64,000 bases of DNA, taken from positions 62,001-126,000 of the forward strand of contig MGPE01000008.1 in assembly GCA_001797335.1 (NCBI GenBank), in the 5' to 3' direction. Of this stretch, positions 50,620 to 60,108 are shown piece after piece. Position 1 is the stretch's first letter; every line of letters starts with the position of its first letter. The position numbers and the translations under genes are program-made. Below the pieces are notes generated by a model. The model was not told the DNA's origin and searched no databases. It saw only the letters and a list, made by a program, of their open reading frames with translations. The DNA is from Deltaproteobacteria bacterium GWA2_38_16. Its GTDB lineage: Bacteria; Bdellovibrionota; JACOXK01; 2-02-FULL-40-11.

Positions 50620-50670
50620 TTGAGATCCTTGAGAGCTATGGTATAATTTAAGTATATCTGGGACGTTTGT
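50620..50670 (+). promoter_or_regulatory. Promoter and shared leader motif of the FG-GAP lipoprotein pair
   Basis: TTGAGA (50620-50625) and TATAAT (50642-50647) are 16 bases apart, and GGACGTTTGT follows at 50661-50670. It resembles the upstream regions at 12062 and 36640 in box spacing and in the GRACGTTTRT sequence. Confidence 0.6.
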
Positions 50671-50724
50671 AGAAGTTGTTGAAATTACTATAGTTTTTGT
50701 CCTAAATAGGTAAAAATAACAAAA

Positions 50725-52398
50725 ATGGATGTAAAGAAAGCTATCTTTATTCTTTTACTGTGCAGCCTTTGGGGCTTTTTGTCCTGTTCCCCTATGGGTG
50801 AGCCAGAGCCACTTTCTGATACCCAATCAACCACTGGAGGGGGTCAAACCAATCCCTTACCCACAACTCCCACTCAACCTACCACGCCAACGACACCAAC
50901 AACTCCTACTAACCCCACTACACCGACTACTCCGACTACTCCGACTACTCCAACTCCTCCTGCTTTTTCTTTAGTGATAAGAACTTTTTCTTCTCCTCTA
51001 ACACTACAGCCGAGTGGTGTGGGATCTAATTTTGGGAAAAGTGATTTTGCTATGGGAGATTTAGATGGCGATGGGAAAAGTGATTTAGCGATTAACGATC
51101 CAGATTATAGACTTGGCTATACTTCTAGCGGAACAGCTTTACCTCCCAATGGTTCTCAAAAAGGAAAACTCTATATTTATTTTGGAAAATATCTTTCCGG
51201 TAATAATCCAATCCCTAATATTACGTATGTGAAACACGGGGAAGGAACGGCCAATGGAAATATGACATTGGTTATTGGAAAATATAGTAGCCAAGATCCT
51301 TTGTATACCGGTACCTGTTCTCAGTGTGAAGATCTATTCATTGGAAATTCTGAGTCTTATTATTGGATGGAGGCTACAGAGGGAATTAAGGGAGCCGTGA
51401 GAGGATATAAGGGAGAAACGCTGGCAGGCCTAGTTCAAAATGGTACTCAAACGGTAGATGCTATAAAATGTTTTGAGCCATATAATTTTCCAGGTGGTTT
51501 TGCTTATAAATATTGTACGTGGAGTGAAGATTTTTCAATTTATCCCTTAAGTGCAAAGCTGTTTGAATCAGAGTGTTATAACACCTATAGGCCTTTAAGT
51601 TTTGGGATTGGTTTAGAACTTCTAGATACCGATGGTGATTCAAAAAATAATCTTTTAGTGAGTGATTTAAAATCACCACAGGGGAAAATTTATCTTTTTA
51701 ATCAGTCTAAATTTAATTTGACCCAGCGTGCGATTACCCACTGTAAGGCCAGTAGTATTTATGGATTTGCTTCTAATGATACGAGCTTAACAGGTCCTTT
51801 GATGGCCTTGGGAAAAATAACCACAGGAGTTCAAAAAACGGTGGCCATTCCTTATCGTGCTCAAGGAAGACTGAATATTTATAAAGGGAATGCTACGGTC
51901 AGTGGATTAACGCTATTAATGTATATAACGGGAAATCCGGGTTCTTTCCCGTCGGCAGTGACTTCAGCAGGGGATCTTAATAAAGATGGTTACGATGATT
52001 TTATAACCAGCGATATGACAGGGGATGGAGTGGTAAATATATTTTATGGGGCATCGACGATGTCAGCATCTACGGCGATGAGTTCTTCAATCAGAATCAA
52101 TGGCCTTTCCAATAGCCAATTTGGAAAAGATTTGGCGGTGGCAGATCTTAATAACGATACTCATTTAGATATTTTGATTAGTGCGCCCGGTCTTAAAAAG
52201 ATTTTTATTTTTTATGGAAAACCCAATCGATGGGATAAACCTACTCAGATGGTGACATTGGCGGCTTCTAATGCTGATCAAACGATAGAATTGGCACAAG
52301 ATGGTTTTGGATCAATTTTAAAAGTAGGGGATGTCAATGGAGATGGAAAAATAGATCTTATTATTGGAGCGAGTGGAAAAGCATATGTATACCCATAA
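50725..52398 (+). CDS. FG-GAP propeller lipoprotein with Thr-Pro linker
   Basis: The 557-aa protein has a lipobox (WGFLSC, Cys21) followed by SPMGEPEP. A Thr/Pro linker of roughly 45 residues (repeats of PTTPTT) separates the anchor from a beta-propeller. Propeller repeats carry the calcium-binding DxDxDxxxD pattern: GDLDGDGKSDLAI, DTDGDSKNNLLV, DLNKDGYDDFIT, ADLNNDTHLDILI and DVNGDGKIDLII. This is the integrin-alpha-like FG-GAP architecture used in adhesion. It is probably held away from the outer surface by the linker. The gene overlaps a paralogue downstream by 14 bases. Confidence 0.85.
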   Translation: MDVKKAIFILLLCSLWGFLSCSPMGEPEPLSDTQSTTGGGQTNPLPTTPTQPTTPTTPTTPTNPTTPTTPTTPTTPTPPAFSLVIRTFSSPLTLQPSGVGSNFGKSDFAMGDLDGDGKSDLAINDPDYRLGYTSSGTALPPNGSQKGKLYIYFGKYLSGNNPIPNITYVKHGEGTANGNMTLVIGKYSSQDPLYTGTCSQCEDLFIGNSESYYWMEATEGIKGAVRGYKGETLAGLVQNGTQTVDAIKCFEPYNFPGGFAYKYCTWSEDFSIYPLSAKLFESECYNTYRPLSFGIGLELLDTDGDSKNNLLVSDLKSPQGKIYLFNQSKFNLTQRAITHCKASSIYGFASNDTSLTGPLMALGKITTGVQKTVAIPYRAQGRLNIYKGNATVSGLTLLMYITGNPGSFPSAVTSAGDLNKDGYDDFITSDMTGDGVVNIFYGASTMSASTAMSSSIRINGLSNSQFGKDLAVADLNNDTHLDILISAPGLKKIFIFYGKPNRWDKPTQMVTLAASNADQTIELAQDGFGSILKVGDVNGDGKIDLIIGASGKAYVYP

Positions 52399-54004
52399 GA
52401 AATATTATTTTTATATTATTCTTTTATTGCTGGCATGTATGATGGGAGCTTGCTCGCCTATGGGTGAGCCAGAGCCTTCTACTACTCCTTCTACCATAGG
52501 ATCAGGAGGTGGAACAGCTCCTCTGCCAACAGCCCCAACCACACCCACCGCCCCTACATCTCCCACGACGCCAACAACTCCAACGACACCGACAACACCA
52601 ACGACTCCGACTACTCCTGTACCTCCTGTGCTTCAGCCTTTAGACAGAAACAGTTTAAATAAAATAACCCTTCAGGGGGCATCTATTGATGAGTATTTTG
52701 CTGCTGATATGACCGCAGCAAATTTAGATGGAGATGTTTTTAGTGATGTTGTGGTGTCAACCAAAGGAGGAAATATCTATATTTTTTATGGGAAAGATCT
52801 TCATGGGAAACAAGGACAAACTATTTCTGTAAATACCAATACCAAAGTAATTAAAAATACTTCTGTGACGTATACAGCACAAAACACCAATGTCTCTATT
52901 CTTGGATCTAATGTGACAACAGGGAGATTTACAACCAGTAATACGGCCAATGATTTAAGGGAAGATTTGGTTATTCATAATTCGGCATATCAGAATTATT
53001 TAGGCGGTGTTTTTATTTTTACTCCTGATCAACTCAATAGTATTGGAAGTGGTGGGATTGAACTTTCTCAAGCACGATATCAAATTAAAGGAGAAGTATC
53101 GACGGTAGAGGGAGAATACACCCCTGGATTTGGTGCCTATGTGACTTTTGTGGATTTAAATGGGGATAGTAAAAATGAACTGGCTATTTCTGCTCCTGCA
53201 GCCAAGACTTCTCAGGGGAGAGCGGCAGGGAGAGTTTATTTTTATGAATTGAACGATTTTAATACTGTCCCTACAGGGGCAGTATCAGAAGCAAAATTTT
53301 CTGGAAAATTTATAGAGGGAAAAGCAGCCTATGAATATTTAGGGTATTTTTTAAAGAATATAGGCGATGTTAATGGCGATAAAAAAGAGGATATTTCTTT
53401 AAGTGCCAAAGTAATGTCTGCCTTGGGTTTTAAAACAGATGCCATGGTAGGAATAAAAGGATCCTTAGATTTATTAAAAAGTGGGCCGGTTGATATTCAA
53501 AATTCGATTTTCTTTTCATTGGATTGGATGGTTGTTCGTGGCGAAATTCTGTATTCTTTATCTGATGTGAATGGAGATGGGAAAACAGATATTACCTATG
53601 ATAAATCGATTTATTTTGGGAGTGCTTCTTCTATGACTTCGAATGTAAATATCACCAGTACTCTTTCAGATGCGAATTATACCGCTGTGGCATCGGCTGA
53701 TATCGATAGGGATGGTTTTCAAGATGTATTTATCAAGGCTTTAAGTTCCTATGTGAAGCCTTATCCTTCTCTTTATATTGTATGGGGAAAATCCAGTGGT
53801 TTTTCTAATTCCATATCCCTTCCTCCTTCTTCTACAGAGGCTAAGGAAATTTCATATCCTGATCAAAATACGTGGTGCAAAAAAGTGATGAGCAGAGATA
53901 TCAATGGAGATGGGGTAAAAGATTTTATATTTTCTGCTCCTTATAACTCCAGTCTTTCTTCGCCGGCTAGTTATGGATATATCTATATTTATTTTCTTCA
54001 ATAA
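52385..54004 (+). CDS. FG-GAP propeller lipoprotein, tandem paralogue
   Basis: The 539-aa protein has a signal MYTHKKYYFYIILLLLACMM ending in a lipobox (MGAC), and then SPMGEPEP, identical to the upstream paralogue. A Gly-rich and Thr-Pro linker of about 45 residues follows. The propeller has repeats such as ANLDGDVFSDVVV, VDLNGDSKNELAI, GDVNGDKKEDISL, SDVNGDGKTDITY, ADIDRDGFQDVFI and DINGDGVKDFIF. The ATG at 52385 is the one directly before the signal sequence. The two proteins have diverged in the propeller but keep the anchor and linker, which fits a duplicated surface-adhesin design. Confidence 0.85.
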   Translation: MYTHKKYYFYIILLLLACMMGACSPMGEPEPSTTPSTIGSGGGTAPLPTAPTTPTAPTSPTTPTTPTTPTTPTTPTTPVPPVLQPLDRNSLNKITLQGASIDEYFAADMTAANLDGDVFSDVVVSTKGGNIYIFYGKDLHGKQGQTISVNTNTKVIKNTSVTYTAQNTNVSILGSNVTTGRFTTSNTANDLREDLVIHNSAYQNYLGGVFIFTPDQLNSIGSGGIELSQARYQIKGEVSTVEGEYTPGFGAYVTFVDLNGDSKNELAISAPAAKTSQGRAAGRVYFYELNDFNTVPTGAVSEAKFSGKFIEGKAAYEYLGYFLKNIGDVNGDKKEDISLSAKVMSALGFKTDAMVGIKGSLDLLKSGPVDIQNSIFFSLDWMVVRGEILYSLSDVNGDGKTDITYDKSIYFGSASSMTSNVNITSTLSDANYTAVASADIDRDGFQDVFIKALSSYVKPYPSLYIVWGKSSGFSNSISLPPSSTEAKEISYPDQNTWCKKVMSRDINGDGVKDFIFSAPYNSSLSSPASYGYIYIYFLQ

Positions 54005-54051
54005 ACTTTAAACTTGTTTTTTTATCTGAGAATGGATAAAAAAATAGGGGC

Positions 54052-55155
54052 ATGGAAAAAATTAGAATAGGTGTTGTGGGGGTTGGCAATTGTGCGAGTT
54101 CTTTAATCCAAGGCATTGAATATTATCACGAAAAAAATAAGCATGAGCCGATTGGATTGATGCACCCCTTAATTGGTGACTATAGGCCTTCTGATATTGA
54201 AGTGGTGGCTGCCTTTGATATTGACAAACGAAAAGTGGGAAAAGACGTTTCAGAGGCTATTTTTTCCCTTCCCAATTGCACCACAATTTTTTGTAAAGAT
54301 ATCCCAAAAACCAATACAAAAGTGACGATGGGGCGGGTGTTGGATGGGGTGGCCGATCATATGGCCGACTTTTCCAATGACGAAAAATTTTTGGTCAGCT
54401 CTCACCCAGAATCTTCTAAAGAAGAAGTAGTGAAAATCTTAAAAGAGTCTAGAACAGAAATTCTTTTGAATTATCTTCCTGTGGGATCTCAAAAAGCCAC
54501 TGAATTTTATGCTGAATGCGCGCTGGAAGCTAATGTTGCTTTTATTAACAATATGCCTATTTTTATTGCGAGCCACCCAGAATGGGCAGAGCGATTTAAA
54601 GAAAAAAATCTTCCCATTATTGGAGATGATATTAAGGCCCAGTGTGGGGCAACCATTACTCACCGGATACTTTCAGATTTATTTAAAAAACGAGGCGTGA
54701 AATTAGAAAGAACCTATCAATTAAATACCGGTGGAAATACGGATTTTTTAAATATGTTAAACCGCACACGTCTTTCTTCTAAGAAGGAATCTAAAACCGA
54801 AGCGGTTCAATCAGTGGTTGGGCAAAGACTCCCAGCTCAAAATATTCACATTGGTCCCAGCGATTATGTGCCTTGGCAAAAAGACAATAAAATAGCGTTT
54901 ATTCGGATGGAAGGGAAACTCTTTGGTGATGTGCCGATGAATTTGGAATTGCGACTCTCTGTCGAAGATTCTCCTAATTCTGCAGGTGTGGCCATTGATG
55001 CAATTCGCTGCTCAAAACTGGCTCTTCTTCGAGGACAAGGAGGAGTGCTGTATTCTCCCTCTTCTTATTTTATGAAACACCCGCCCAAACAGTATTCAGA
55101 TGATATTGCCTACCAAATGACAGAAGAATTTATAAAAGGAATCCGAAGTTTTTAA
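54052..55155 (+). CDS. ino1: Inositol-3-phosphate synthase
   Basis: This enzyme converts glucose 6-phosphate to 1L-myo-inositol 3-phosphate with NAD+. The 367-aa protein belongs to the short prokaryotic group. It has the dinucleotide-binding start RIGVVGVGNCASSLIQG, AAFDIDKRKVG, LNYLPVGSQKATEFYAE, GDDIKAQCGATITHR, the conserved LNTGGNTDFLNM and KLALLRGQGGVLYSPSSYF. Inositol phosphate may feed phosphatidylinositol, other inositol lipids or osmolytes; no further pathway gene is in the window. It follows the FG-GAP pair by 47 bases and converges with the 55130-55960 gene with a 26-base overlap. Confidence 0.93.
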   Translation: MEKIRIGVVGVGNCASSLIQGIEYYHEKNKHEPIGLMHPLIGDYRPSDIEVVAAFDIDKRKVGKDVSEAIFSLPNCTTIFCKDIPKTNTKVTMGRVLDGVADHMADFSNDEKFLVSSHPESSKEEVVKILKESRTEILLNYLPVGSQKATEFYAECALEANVAFINNMPIFIASHPEWAERFKEKNLPIIGDDIKAQCGATITHRILSDLFKKRGVKLERTYQLNTGGNTDFLNMLNRTRLSSKKESKTEAVQSVVGQRLPAQNIHIGPSDYVPWQKDNKIAFIRMEGKLFGDVPMNLELRLSVEDSPNSAGVAIDAIRCSKLALLRGQGGVLYSPSSYFMKHPPKQYSDDIAYQMTEEFIKGIRSF

Positions 55156-55960
55156 CAAAATCTAAAATTTTTGGATCACTGGTAGAAAAAGGATCTTGTT
55201 TTTGACCACATGCCAGAGCATCTTCTGATTCTGAAGAAGCACGGTAGCTAATGGGCGTGCTTTCTACATGAGGAACTTTGGTTTTTTGTCCATCTTCTGC
55301 TGTAGATTCCGTTGTCCCTTGTACCTCAAAACTGGTACCGCCTCCGTAAGGGCCTGTCCAACCCCACCCAGCCCCAATTTTAAAGACAACGCGATCAATT
55401 TCAAAATTGGGATTATTGGCATCAACAATTTTTATAGAACCGTCGTCTTTATAGAGGAGCTTCCATTGAAAAGAAATTTTTTGAGGAGTGGGACCTCCTC
55501 CTTGTTTAAAAGAGAGAACTCCTTCAATATTGGAAATCGTGAGATCTTGGGTTTTGGTTTCTGGATTAAATTCCCCCAGTGTATAGTGAATAGCTAAAGT
55601 CATTTTTGCTGTTGGGTAATGAATAATATATTCTGTTCCTGTTTCGGTTTTATTAATTTCTCCATAATGTTCACTGAGTTTTACATCCACTTTATTTCCT
55701 TTGTCATCTTCTTGCCATTCATGTTTTTCTAAGTAAAAACTATTGGTGTCGATTTGACCAGAAGGAAGAAGAGATGCTTTTAAAATAGAGAAAGTTTGTG
55801 CTTGTTCTTCTAAAGCTCCCCCACAGCCTTTTCCAATACACTTCTGATCCACTGCTAAATTTAGATTTAAAAGAGAAATGGTTTTATTTTCTTGTGCCAT
55901 TAAAAATGAATATGGCAAAAGACAAGAAAACAAAACTGCAATAAAATACCTTATTTTCAT
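55130..55960 (-). CDS. Secreted protein, unknown function
   Basis: The 276-aa product starts at the ATG 55960 with the signal MKIRYFIAVLFSCLLPYSFL and cleavage near MAQE. The longer frame to 56002 only adds residues before the signal. The mature part is beta-rich, with CIGKGCGG near its N-terminus and one Cys near the C-terminal ALACGQKQDPF, and contains a Gly-rich stretch GAGWGWTGPYGGG. I recognise no family. It follows the cytochrome gene 56004-56531 on the same strand by 43 bases, so it may be the last gene of the alternative complex III transcript. A link to respiration is uncertain. Confidence 0.6.
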   Translation of the reverse strand: MKIRYFIAVLFSCLLPYSFLMAQENKTISLLNLNLAVDQKCIGKGCGGALEEQAQTFSILKASLLPSGQIDTNSFYLEKHEWQEDDKGNKVDVKLSEHYGEINKTETGTEYIIHYPTAKMTLAIHYTLGEFNPETKTQDLTISNIEGVLSFKQGGGPTPQKISFQWKLLYKDDGSIKIVDANNPNFEIDRVVFKIGAGWGWTGPYGGGTSFEVQGTTESTAEDGQKTKVPHVESTPISYRASSESEDALACGQKQDPFSTSDPKILDFVKNFGFLL

Positions 55961-56003
55961 ACGTGAAAGCTTTATTATACGGTAAAAAGTGGGTTTAGGC
56001 AAA

Positions 56004-56531
56004 TTACTCCACTAAAGTTCGAAGGTAGCGTTCTAGTTCTAAAAACTCTTCTTTGCTAAGCCTATCGATTCCGGTGGAAGGAAGATGGGGACTATCTTTA
56101 TGAAAACTCCAAGAGGTATTTTTAAGCAGGGGAACATGATAGGCAATATTTTCTTCTGCGTGATTTAAGTGTGTGCCTAAAAAAGAAAGAGCTTTTCCTC
56201 CTTGGCCTACGGGGCCATGGCAAGACAAACATTGTGCTTGATAGAATGCATGTGTTTTTGGAAATTGTTTGGATAACTCTTCTACTCTTTTTTCCCTTTT
56301 TAAAATGTGAGATTTGGAAAGTTCTTTGGGAGAATCAACTGACATCGTTTCTAAAACTTTTGAGACGGATTCTACAATGTTCATATTAATATCTGCGTAG
56401 CGATTAATCAGAGCTTCAGCCCTTAATCTTTTCGTGGATTCATAAATATGTGAAAAAATACGAATAACACCATACATGACGATAACTCCCACTATAAGCC
56501 AACCTATCAATGATTTTTTCGATTTCTTCAT
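56004..56531 (-). CDS. Membrane-anchored monoheme cytochrome c, seventh gene of the act operon
   Basis: The 175-aa protein has an N-terminal anchor (LIGWLIVGVIVMYGVIRIF), a helical linker of about 60 residues, and a class I-like heme domain with QCLSCHGPVGQGGKAL. The C-terminus is the helix LSKEEFLELERYLRTLV. Its start overlaps the actF stop by four bases, so it is translated with alternative complex III. In many operons an extra cytochrome or an oxidase follows act genes; this protein could be the electron acceptor of the complex or a subunit. No oxidase gene follows here. Confidence 0.85.
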   Translation of the reverse strand: MKKSKKSLIGWLIVGVIVMYGVIRIFSHIYESTKRLRAEALINRYADINMNIVESVSKVLETMSVDSPKELSKSHILKREKRVEELSKQFPKTHAFYQAQCLSCHGPVGQGGKALSFLGTHLNHAEENIAYHVPLLKNTSWSFHKDSPHLPSTGIDRLSKEEFLELERYLRTLVE

Positions 56532-57724
56532 TGATGAAACTCCAGTGACTCTTGTAACCTTGGGTCTTTTAGAGGGATTAGAGCGTGTTTTCTAAGGTTC
56601 CACACAAGAACTAATACAAAAAGACTCATCATCCAAAGAAGGGTGGTGATTTCTACCCATCCAAAAATAACTTTTGTTTTAGAAAAATTAGGCATAATGA
56701 GCCAAAATAAATCAACATAATGCATCATTAAAAGCCACGTGGCTCCCCAAAATAACACTTTTAAGTTTCGTTTGGCATGACGGGACATAAGAAAGAAAAA
56801 GGGAATAATAAAATGTCCTGTAAATAATCCTAATGATAACCATTGCCATCCCCGAACGCCGGGTTCAGCCATGAGGCGAGCACCGCGTTCAGCAAAAAAG
56901 ATGGTTTCTTCGGGAATATTGCCATACCAAATGAGCATGTATTGAGAAAAAGCAATATAGGCCCAAAAAATATTTAAGGCATAAAGAAGTTTTCCCAAAT
57001 CATGAAAATGATGTTCATTAATTTCTGTGAGGTATCCTTGTTTTTGAAGCATAAGAATTACCATAATTATTAAGGCTAAGCTTGCGACGACAGAGCCAGA
57101 AAAAAAGTAAACACCATAAATGGTACTAAACCAATCGGCTTTAAGAGACATCATCCAGTCTGTAGCGGCAAAGGTTAAGGTAATAGCGAATAACACAAAT
57201 CCCACACAGCTCCATTTTTTCATGTGATGGGTGAGATGAATATTTCCGGTATGATCTTGAGCCAAAGAAGGACGAATGATTTTTCGATAGAGAAAAGTCC
57301 AGACTAAAAAATAAATAAAAGTACGGATTATAAAAAAAGTGGGATTTAAGTAACTGGCTTTTCGAGCGAGTAAATGATTATGAGCCATAACGTCTGGATG
57401 AGACCAGTGAAAAAGTAAAGGAATGCCCCAAAAAATAGGGAGTGCCAGAATAATCCCAATAGGAAGGAGATGTGTAAAAGATTCAGCTATTCGTCTGACA
57501 ACCACACTCCAACCAGCGCTGGTGGCATGTTGAAGCATGGAAAAAAAGAGTCCTCCCAGAGCTAGGCTTATTAAGAACGTAAAAGCTAAAAGATAATTAA
57601 AAGCAACGTGTGTGGGAGAGTATTTAAATTCAAAAAGTAAAAGACCACTTAAGAAAATAAAAAGAAGAAAAGAGGTATTAATGAGTTTTTTTGCTCCTAA
57701 TGGATTTAAATGATGAGGTGTCAT
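56528..57724 (-). CDS. actF: Alternative complex III subunit ActF (NrfD-like)
   Basis: The 398-aa integral membrane protein has about ten transmembrane helices and belongs to the NrfD/PsrC group. It includes the conserved stretches FAATDWMMSLKADWFSTIYGVYFFSG, given here as residues about 176-201, and the IAFSQYMLIWYGNIPEET and WLLMMHYVDLFWLIMP segments. ActF is the smaller of the two quinol-domain subunits of the complex and probably forms part of a proton path. Overlaps of four bases with actE and with the cytochrome gene downstream show tight coupling. Confidence 0.92.
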   Translation of the reverse strand: MTPHHLNPLGAKKLINTSFLLFIFLSGLLLFEFKYSPTHVAFNYLLAFTFLISLALGGLFFSMLQHATSAGWSVVVRRIAESFTHLLPIGIILALPIFWGIPLLFHWSHPDVMAHNHLLARKASYLNPTFFIIRTFIYFLVWTFLYRKIIRPSLAQDHTGNIHLTHHMKKWSCVGFVLFAITLTFAATDWMMSLKADWFSTIYGVYFFSGSVVASLALIIMVILMLQKQGYLTEINEHHFHDLGKLLYALNIFWAYIAFSQYMLIWYGNIPEETIFFAERGARLMAEPGVRGWQWLSLGLFTGHFIIPFFFLMSRHAKRNLKVLFWGATWLLMMHYVDLFWLIMPNFSKTKVIFGWVEITTLLWMMSLFVLVLVWNLRKHALIPLKDPRLQESLEFHQ

Positions 57725-58233
57725 TGAGCGGCTCCTTGCCTATGAGCTTTTTCAAGTGCTCTTACATATAAAACGCATGTCCAGCGATCAAGGGGTGAAA
57801 TCTGGGCAGCATAAGAAGGCATAATGCCCTGGCCAGCAGAAATGACATGAAAAATTTTCCCATCTTTCCAGCTTTTTACTTTATCGGAAAAAAGAGGAGG
57901 AGGAGGAGCAAAGCCTTTTTTCACCACAGGACCAAATCCAGCACCGTCGGAATTATGACAGGGCAGGCAATAGACATTATAAATAAATTGTCCTCGAATG
58001 AGATGATGTTTGGTGGCGGGCAGAGGATTTTTTAGTTTTTTTTCTGCCACGTCTGGATCTGTAAACATATAAGATCTTTCTCCTCTTGGAACGGTTCCTT
58101 CGGGAGGTTCAAGGATAGCCGTTTGGGGCTTTACAATTTTTTGATCCTTCATATCGGGAAAAAATTGTATAGGAGGTTTGCTCCTGTCACAGGCCGTCAG
58201 AAGAAAAAATAAAAGAAAAATTATTCTACCCAT
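57721..58233 (-). CDS. actE: Alternative complex III subunit ActE (monoheme cytochrome c)
   Basis: The 170-aa lipoprotein (lipobox LLTAC, Cys15) has one heme motif in YCLPCHNSDGAGFGPVV and a distal Met in GQGIMPSYAAQI. The segment ERSYMFTDPDVAEKKLKNP precedes the heme, which is typical of ActE. It is attached to the periplasmic face of the complex and takes electrons from ActA. The start overlaps actD by 13 bases and the stop overlaps actF by four. The order of genes is the standard one for this complex. Confidence 0.93.
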   Translation of the reverse strand: MGRIIFLLFFLLTACDRSKPPIQFFPDMKDQKIVKPQTAILEPPEGTVPRGERSYMFTDPDVAEKKLKNPLPATKHHLIRGQFIYNVYCLPCHNSDGAGFGPVVKKGFAPPPPLFSDKVKSWKDGKIFHVISAGQGIMPSYAAQISPLDRWTCVLYVRALEKAHRQGAAQ

Positions 58234-58745
58234 CGAATATTCTCCGCATGGTGTTTATTAAAAATTTCTCGTAAACGATGTTCATTGAAAGCAGCGTCAG
58301 AAGCTTCTATAAAAATCATAAATTGGTCGTCTGTGGCTTTAAGTGCATGTGTGTCTTTTTCAAAAATAGATTCAAATTTTGGAAGTTTGCAAAAATAAAA
58401 GAGTGCAATGAAGGTAGCAAAAGCAGCAAATAAAACCCCACATTCAAACGTCACTGGGATAAAGGCGGGCAGAGCAAAGTGGGGTTTGCCCCCAATATTG
58501 AGTTTCCAATCGGCCACCGATGTCCACCATTGAAAATAAAGTCCGGCGGCTGCCCCGATTAATCCGAAAATGAGGGAGAACCAAGGAATATGAGAGCTTT
58601 TAATGTCCATGGCTTCATCCAGCCCATGAATGGGATATGGGGTGAAAACATCAAAATGTTTAATCCCCTGTTTATGCACCTGCCTGGCTGCTTTTATCAG
58701 TTCATGTGGGGAAGTAAAATTTGCAGCGAGACCTTTTTTAAACAT
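58221..58745 (-). CDS. actD: Alternative complex III subunit ActD (DUF3341)
   Basis: The 174-aa protein has a cytoplasmic N-terminus with [16 protein letters not shown], the DUF3341 signature. Two transmembrane helices follow (about residues 54-75 and 99-121) with the sequence [21 protein letters not shown] between them, and then a C-terminal alpha/beta tail. ActD is a two-helix subunit of the membrane core with no cofactor. It overlaps actC by eight bases and actE by 13 bases, an unusually compact arrangement even for this operon. Confidence 0.93.
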   Translation of the reverse strand: MFKKGLAANFTSPHELIKAARQVHKQGIKHFDVFTPYPIHGLDEAMDIKSSHIPWFSLIFGLIGAAAGLYFQWWTSVADWKLNIGGKPHFALPAFIPVTFECGVLFAAFATFIALFYFCKLPKFESIFEKDTHALKATDDQFMIFIEASDAAFNEHRLREIFNKHHAENIRWVE

Positions 58746-60108
58746 CGTTTACCTCACCTTTAGGATGTGCTCCTGGCATGACGCCTTTAATTTCACTCAT
58801 CGAAACTGCGGGTAAGAGTCTTACAAAAATAAGATAGAGTGTAAAAAAGAGTCCAAGAGATCCTGCCAAAATCCCAAAATCAAAAATAGTGGGAGTGTAC
58901 ATGCCCCAACTCGAGGGTAAAAAATCCCGATGGAGAGAGGTAACAATAATCACAAATCGTTCAAACCACATGCCAATGGTGACTAAAATGGCTACGACAA
59001 TCATGACGGGGATAGAAGTTCTAAAGCGTTTAAACCAAAAAAGTTGTGGAGAAAGGACGTTACAAAAAATCATGGTCCAATAGGTCCAAGCGTAAGGGCC
59101 AAAGGCTCTATTTTTAAACGCAAAAAATTCATAGTCATTAGCACTATACCAGGCTGTAAAAAATTCAACAGAGTAGGCATATCCGACGAGCATTCCTGCG
59201 GTGAGGAGAACCTTATTCATGTTTTCAAGATGAGTAATGGTAATGAAATCTTCCCATTGAAATACTTTTCGGGTAGCTACCAAGAGAAGAAGTACCATCG
59301 CAAATCCGCCAAAAATAGCACCGGCAACAAAGTAGGGTGGGAAAATGGTAGTGTGCCACCCAGGGATAATGGATGTGGCAAAGTCAAAACTAACAATACT
59401 ATGAACCGATAGTACCAGGGGCGTTGAAATGGCTGCAAAAATTAAATAGGCGGTTTCATACTGTTTCCACGATCTTTGAGAACTTCTCCACCCAAGACTT
59501 AAAATAGAATAAGCCACTTTTTTAATAGGGTTTGTGGTTCGATCCCGAAGTGTGGCCAGATCTGGGATAAGGCCTATGTACCAAAATAAAAACGAAACGA
59601 TAAAATAAGTGGAGACAGCAAATACATCCCACAAGAGAGGGGATCTAAAATTTACCCAAATTTTCATTTCGTTGGGAAGAGGGAAAAGCCAATAGGCAAA
59701 CCATGGGCGTCCAACGTGAATTAATGGAAAAATACCTGCGCACATAACGGCAAAAATCGTCATGGCTTCGGCAGCACGATTAATGGCCGTTCGCCAGCGC
59801 TGTCTAAATAAAAATAAAATGGCAGAAATGAGGGTTCCGGCGTGTCCAATCCCGATCCAAAAGACAAAGTTGGTAATATCAAAGGCCCATCCCACGGGGT
59901 TATTATTTCCCCACACCCCAATGCCTTTATAAATTGTCCAACCGATACATAAAAATCCTAGGGTCGCAATGCTGGCTGTAAAAGAAAAGAGTAAGAACCA
60001 TTTTTTCGATGGAAAACAATCTAAAGGTTTTGAGATAAGCTCTGTAATGGTTTTTCGATCTTTTTTGCCCAATACCAATTCTATTTTTTCTATAGTTTGA
60101 ACATTCAT
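58738..60108 (-). CDS. actC: Alternative complex III subunit ActC (NrfD-like, quinol site)
   Basis: The 456-aa protein has about ten transmembrane helices and family segments such as [23 protein letters not shown], here residues about 76-98. Others are [36 protein letters not shown] and [17 protein letters not shown]. In solved structures ActC carries the quinol-oxidation site near the iron-sulfur domain of ActB. All regions expected are present. It overlaps actB and actD by four and eight bases. Confidence 0.95.
   Translation of the reverse strand: MNVQTIEKIELVLGKKDRKTITELISKPLDCFPSKKWFLLFSFTASIATLGFLCIGWTIYKGIGVWGNNNPVGWAFDITNFVFWIGIGHAGTLISAILFLFRQRWRTAINRAAEAMTIFAVMCAGIFPLIHVGRPWFAYWLFPLPNEMKIWVNFRSPLLWDVFAVSTYFIVSFLFWYIGLIPDLATLRDRTTNPIKKVAYSILSLGWRSSQRSWKQYETAYLIFAAISTPLVLSVHSIVSFDFATSIIPGWHTTIFPPYFVAGAIFGGFAMVLLLLVATRKVFQWEDFITITHLENMNKVLLTAGMLVGYAYSVEFFTAWYSANDYEFFAFKNRAFGPYAWTYWTMIFCNVLSPQLFWFKRFRTSIPVMIVVAILVTIGMWFERFVIIVTSLHRDFLPSSWGMYTPTIFDFGILAGSLGLFFTLYLIFVRLLPAVSMSEIKGVMPGAHPKGEVNDV

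Noticed and set aside
50870-50960. Short tandem DNA repeats (and 52540-52620) that might be taken for a CRISPR or other array.
   Set aside because: They are in-frame Thr-Pro codon repeats in lipoprotein linkers, without spacers of regular length.
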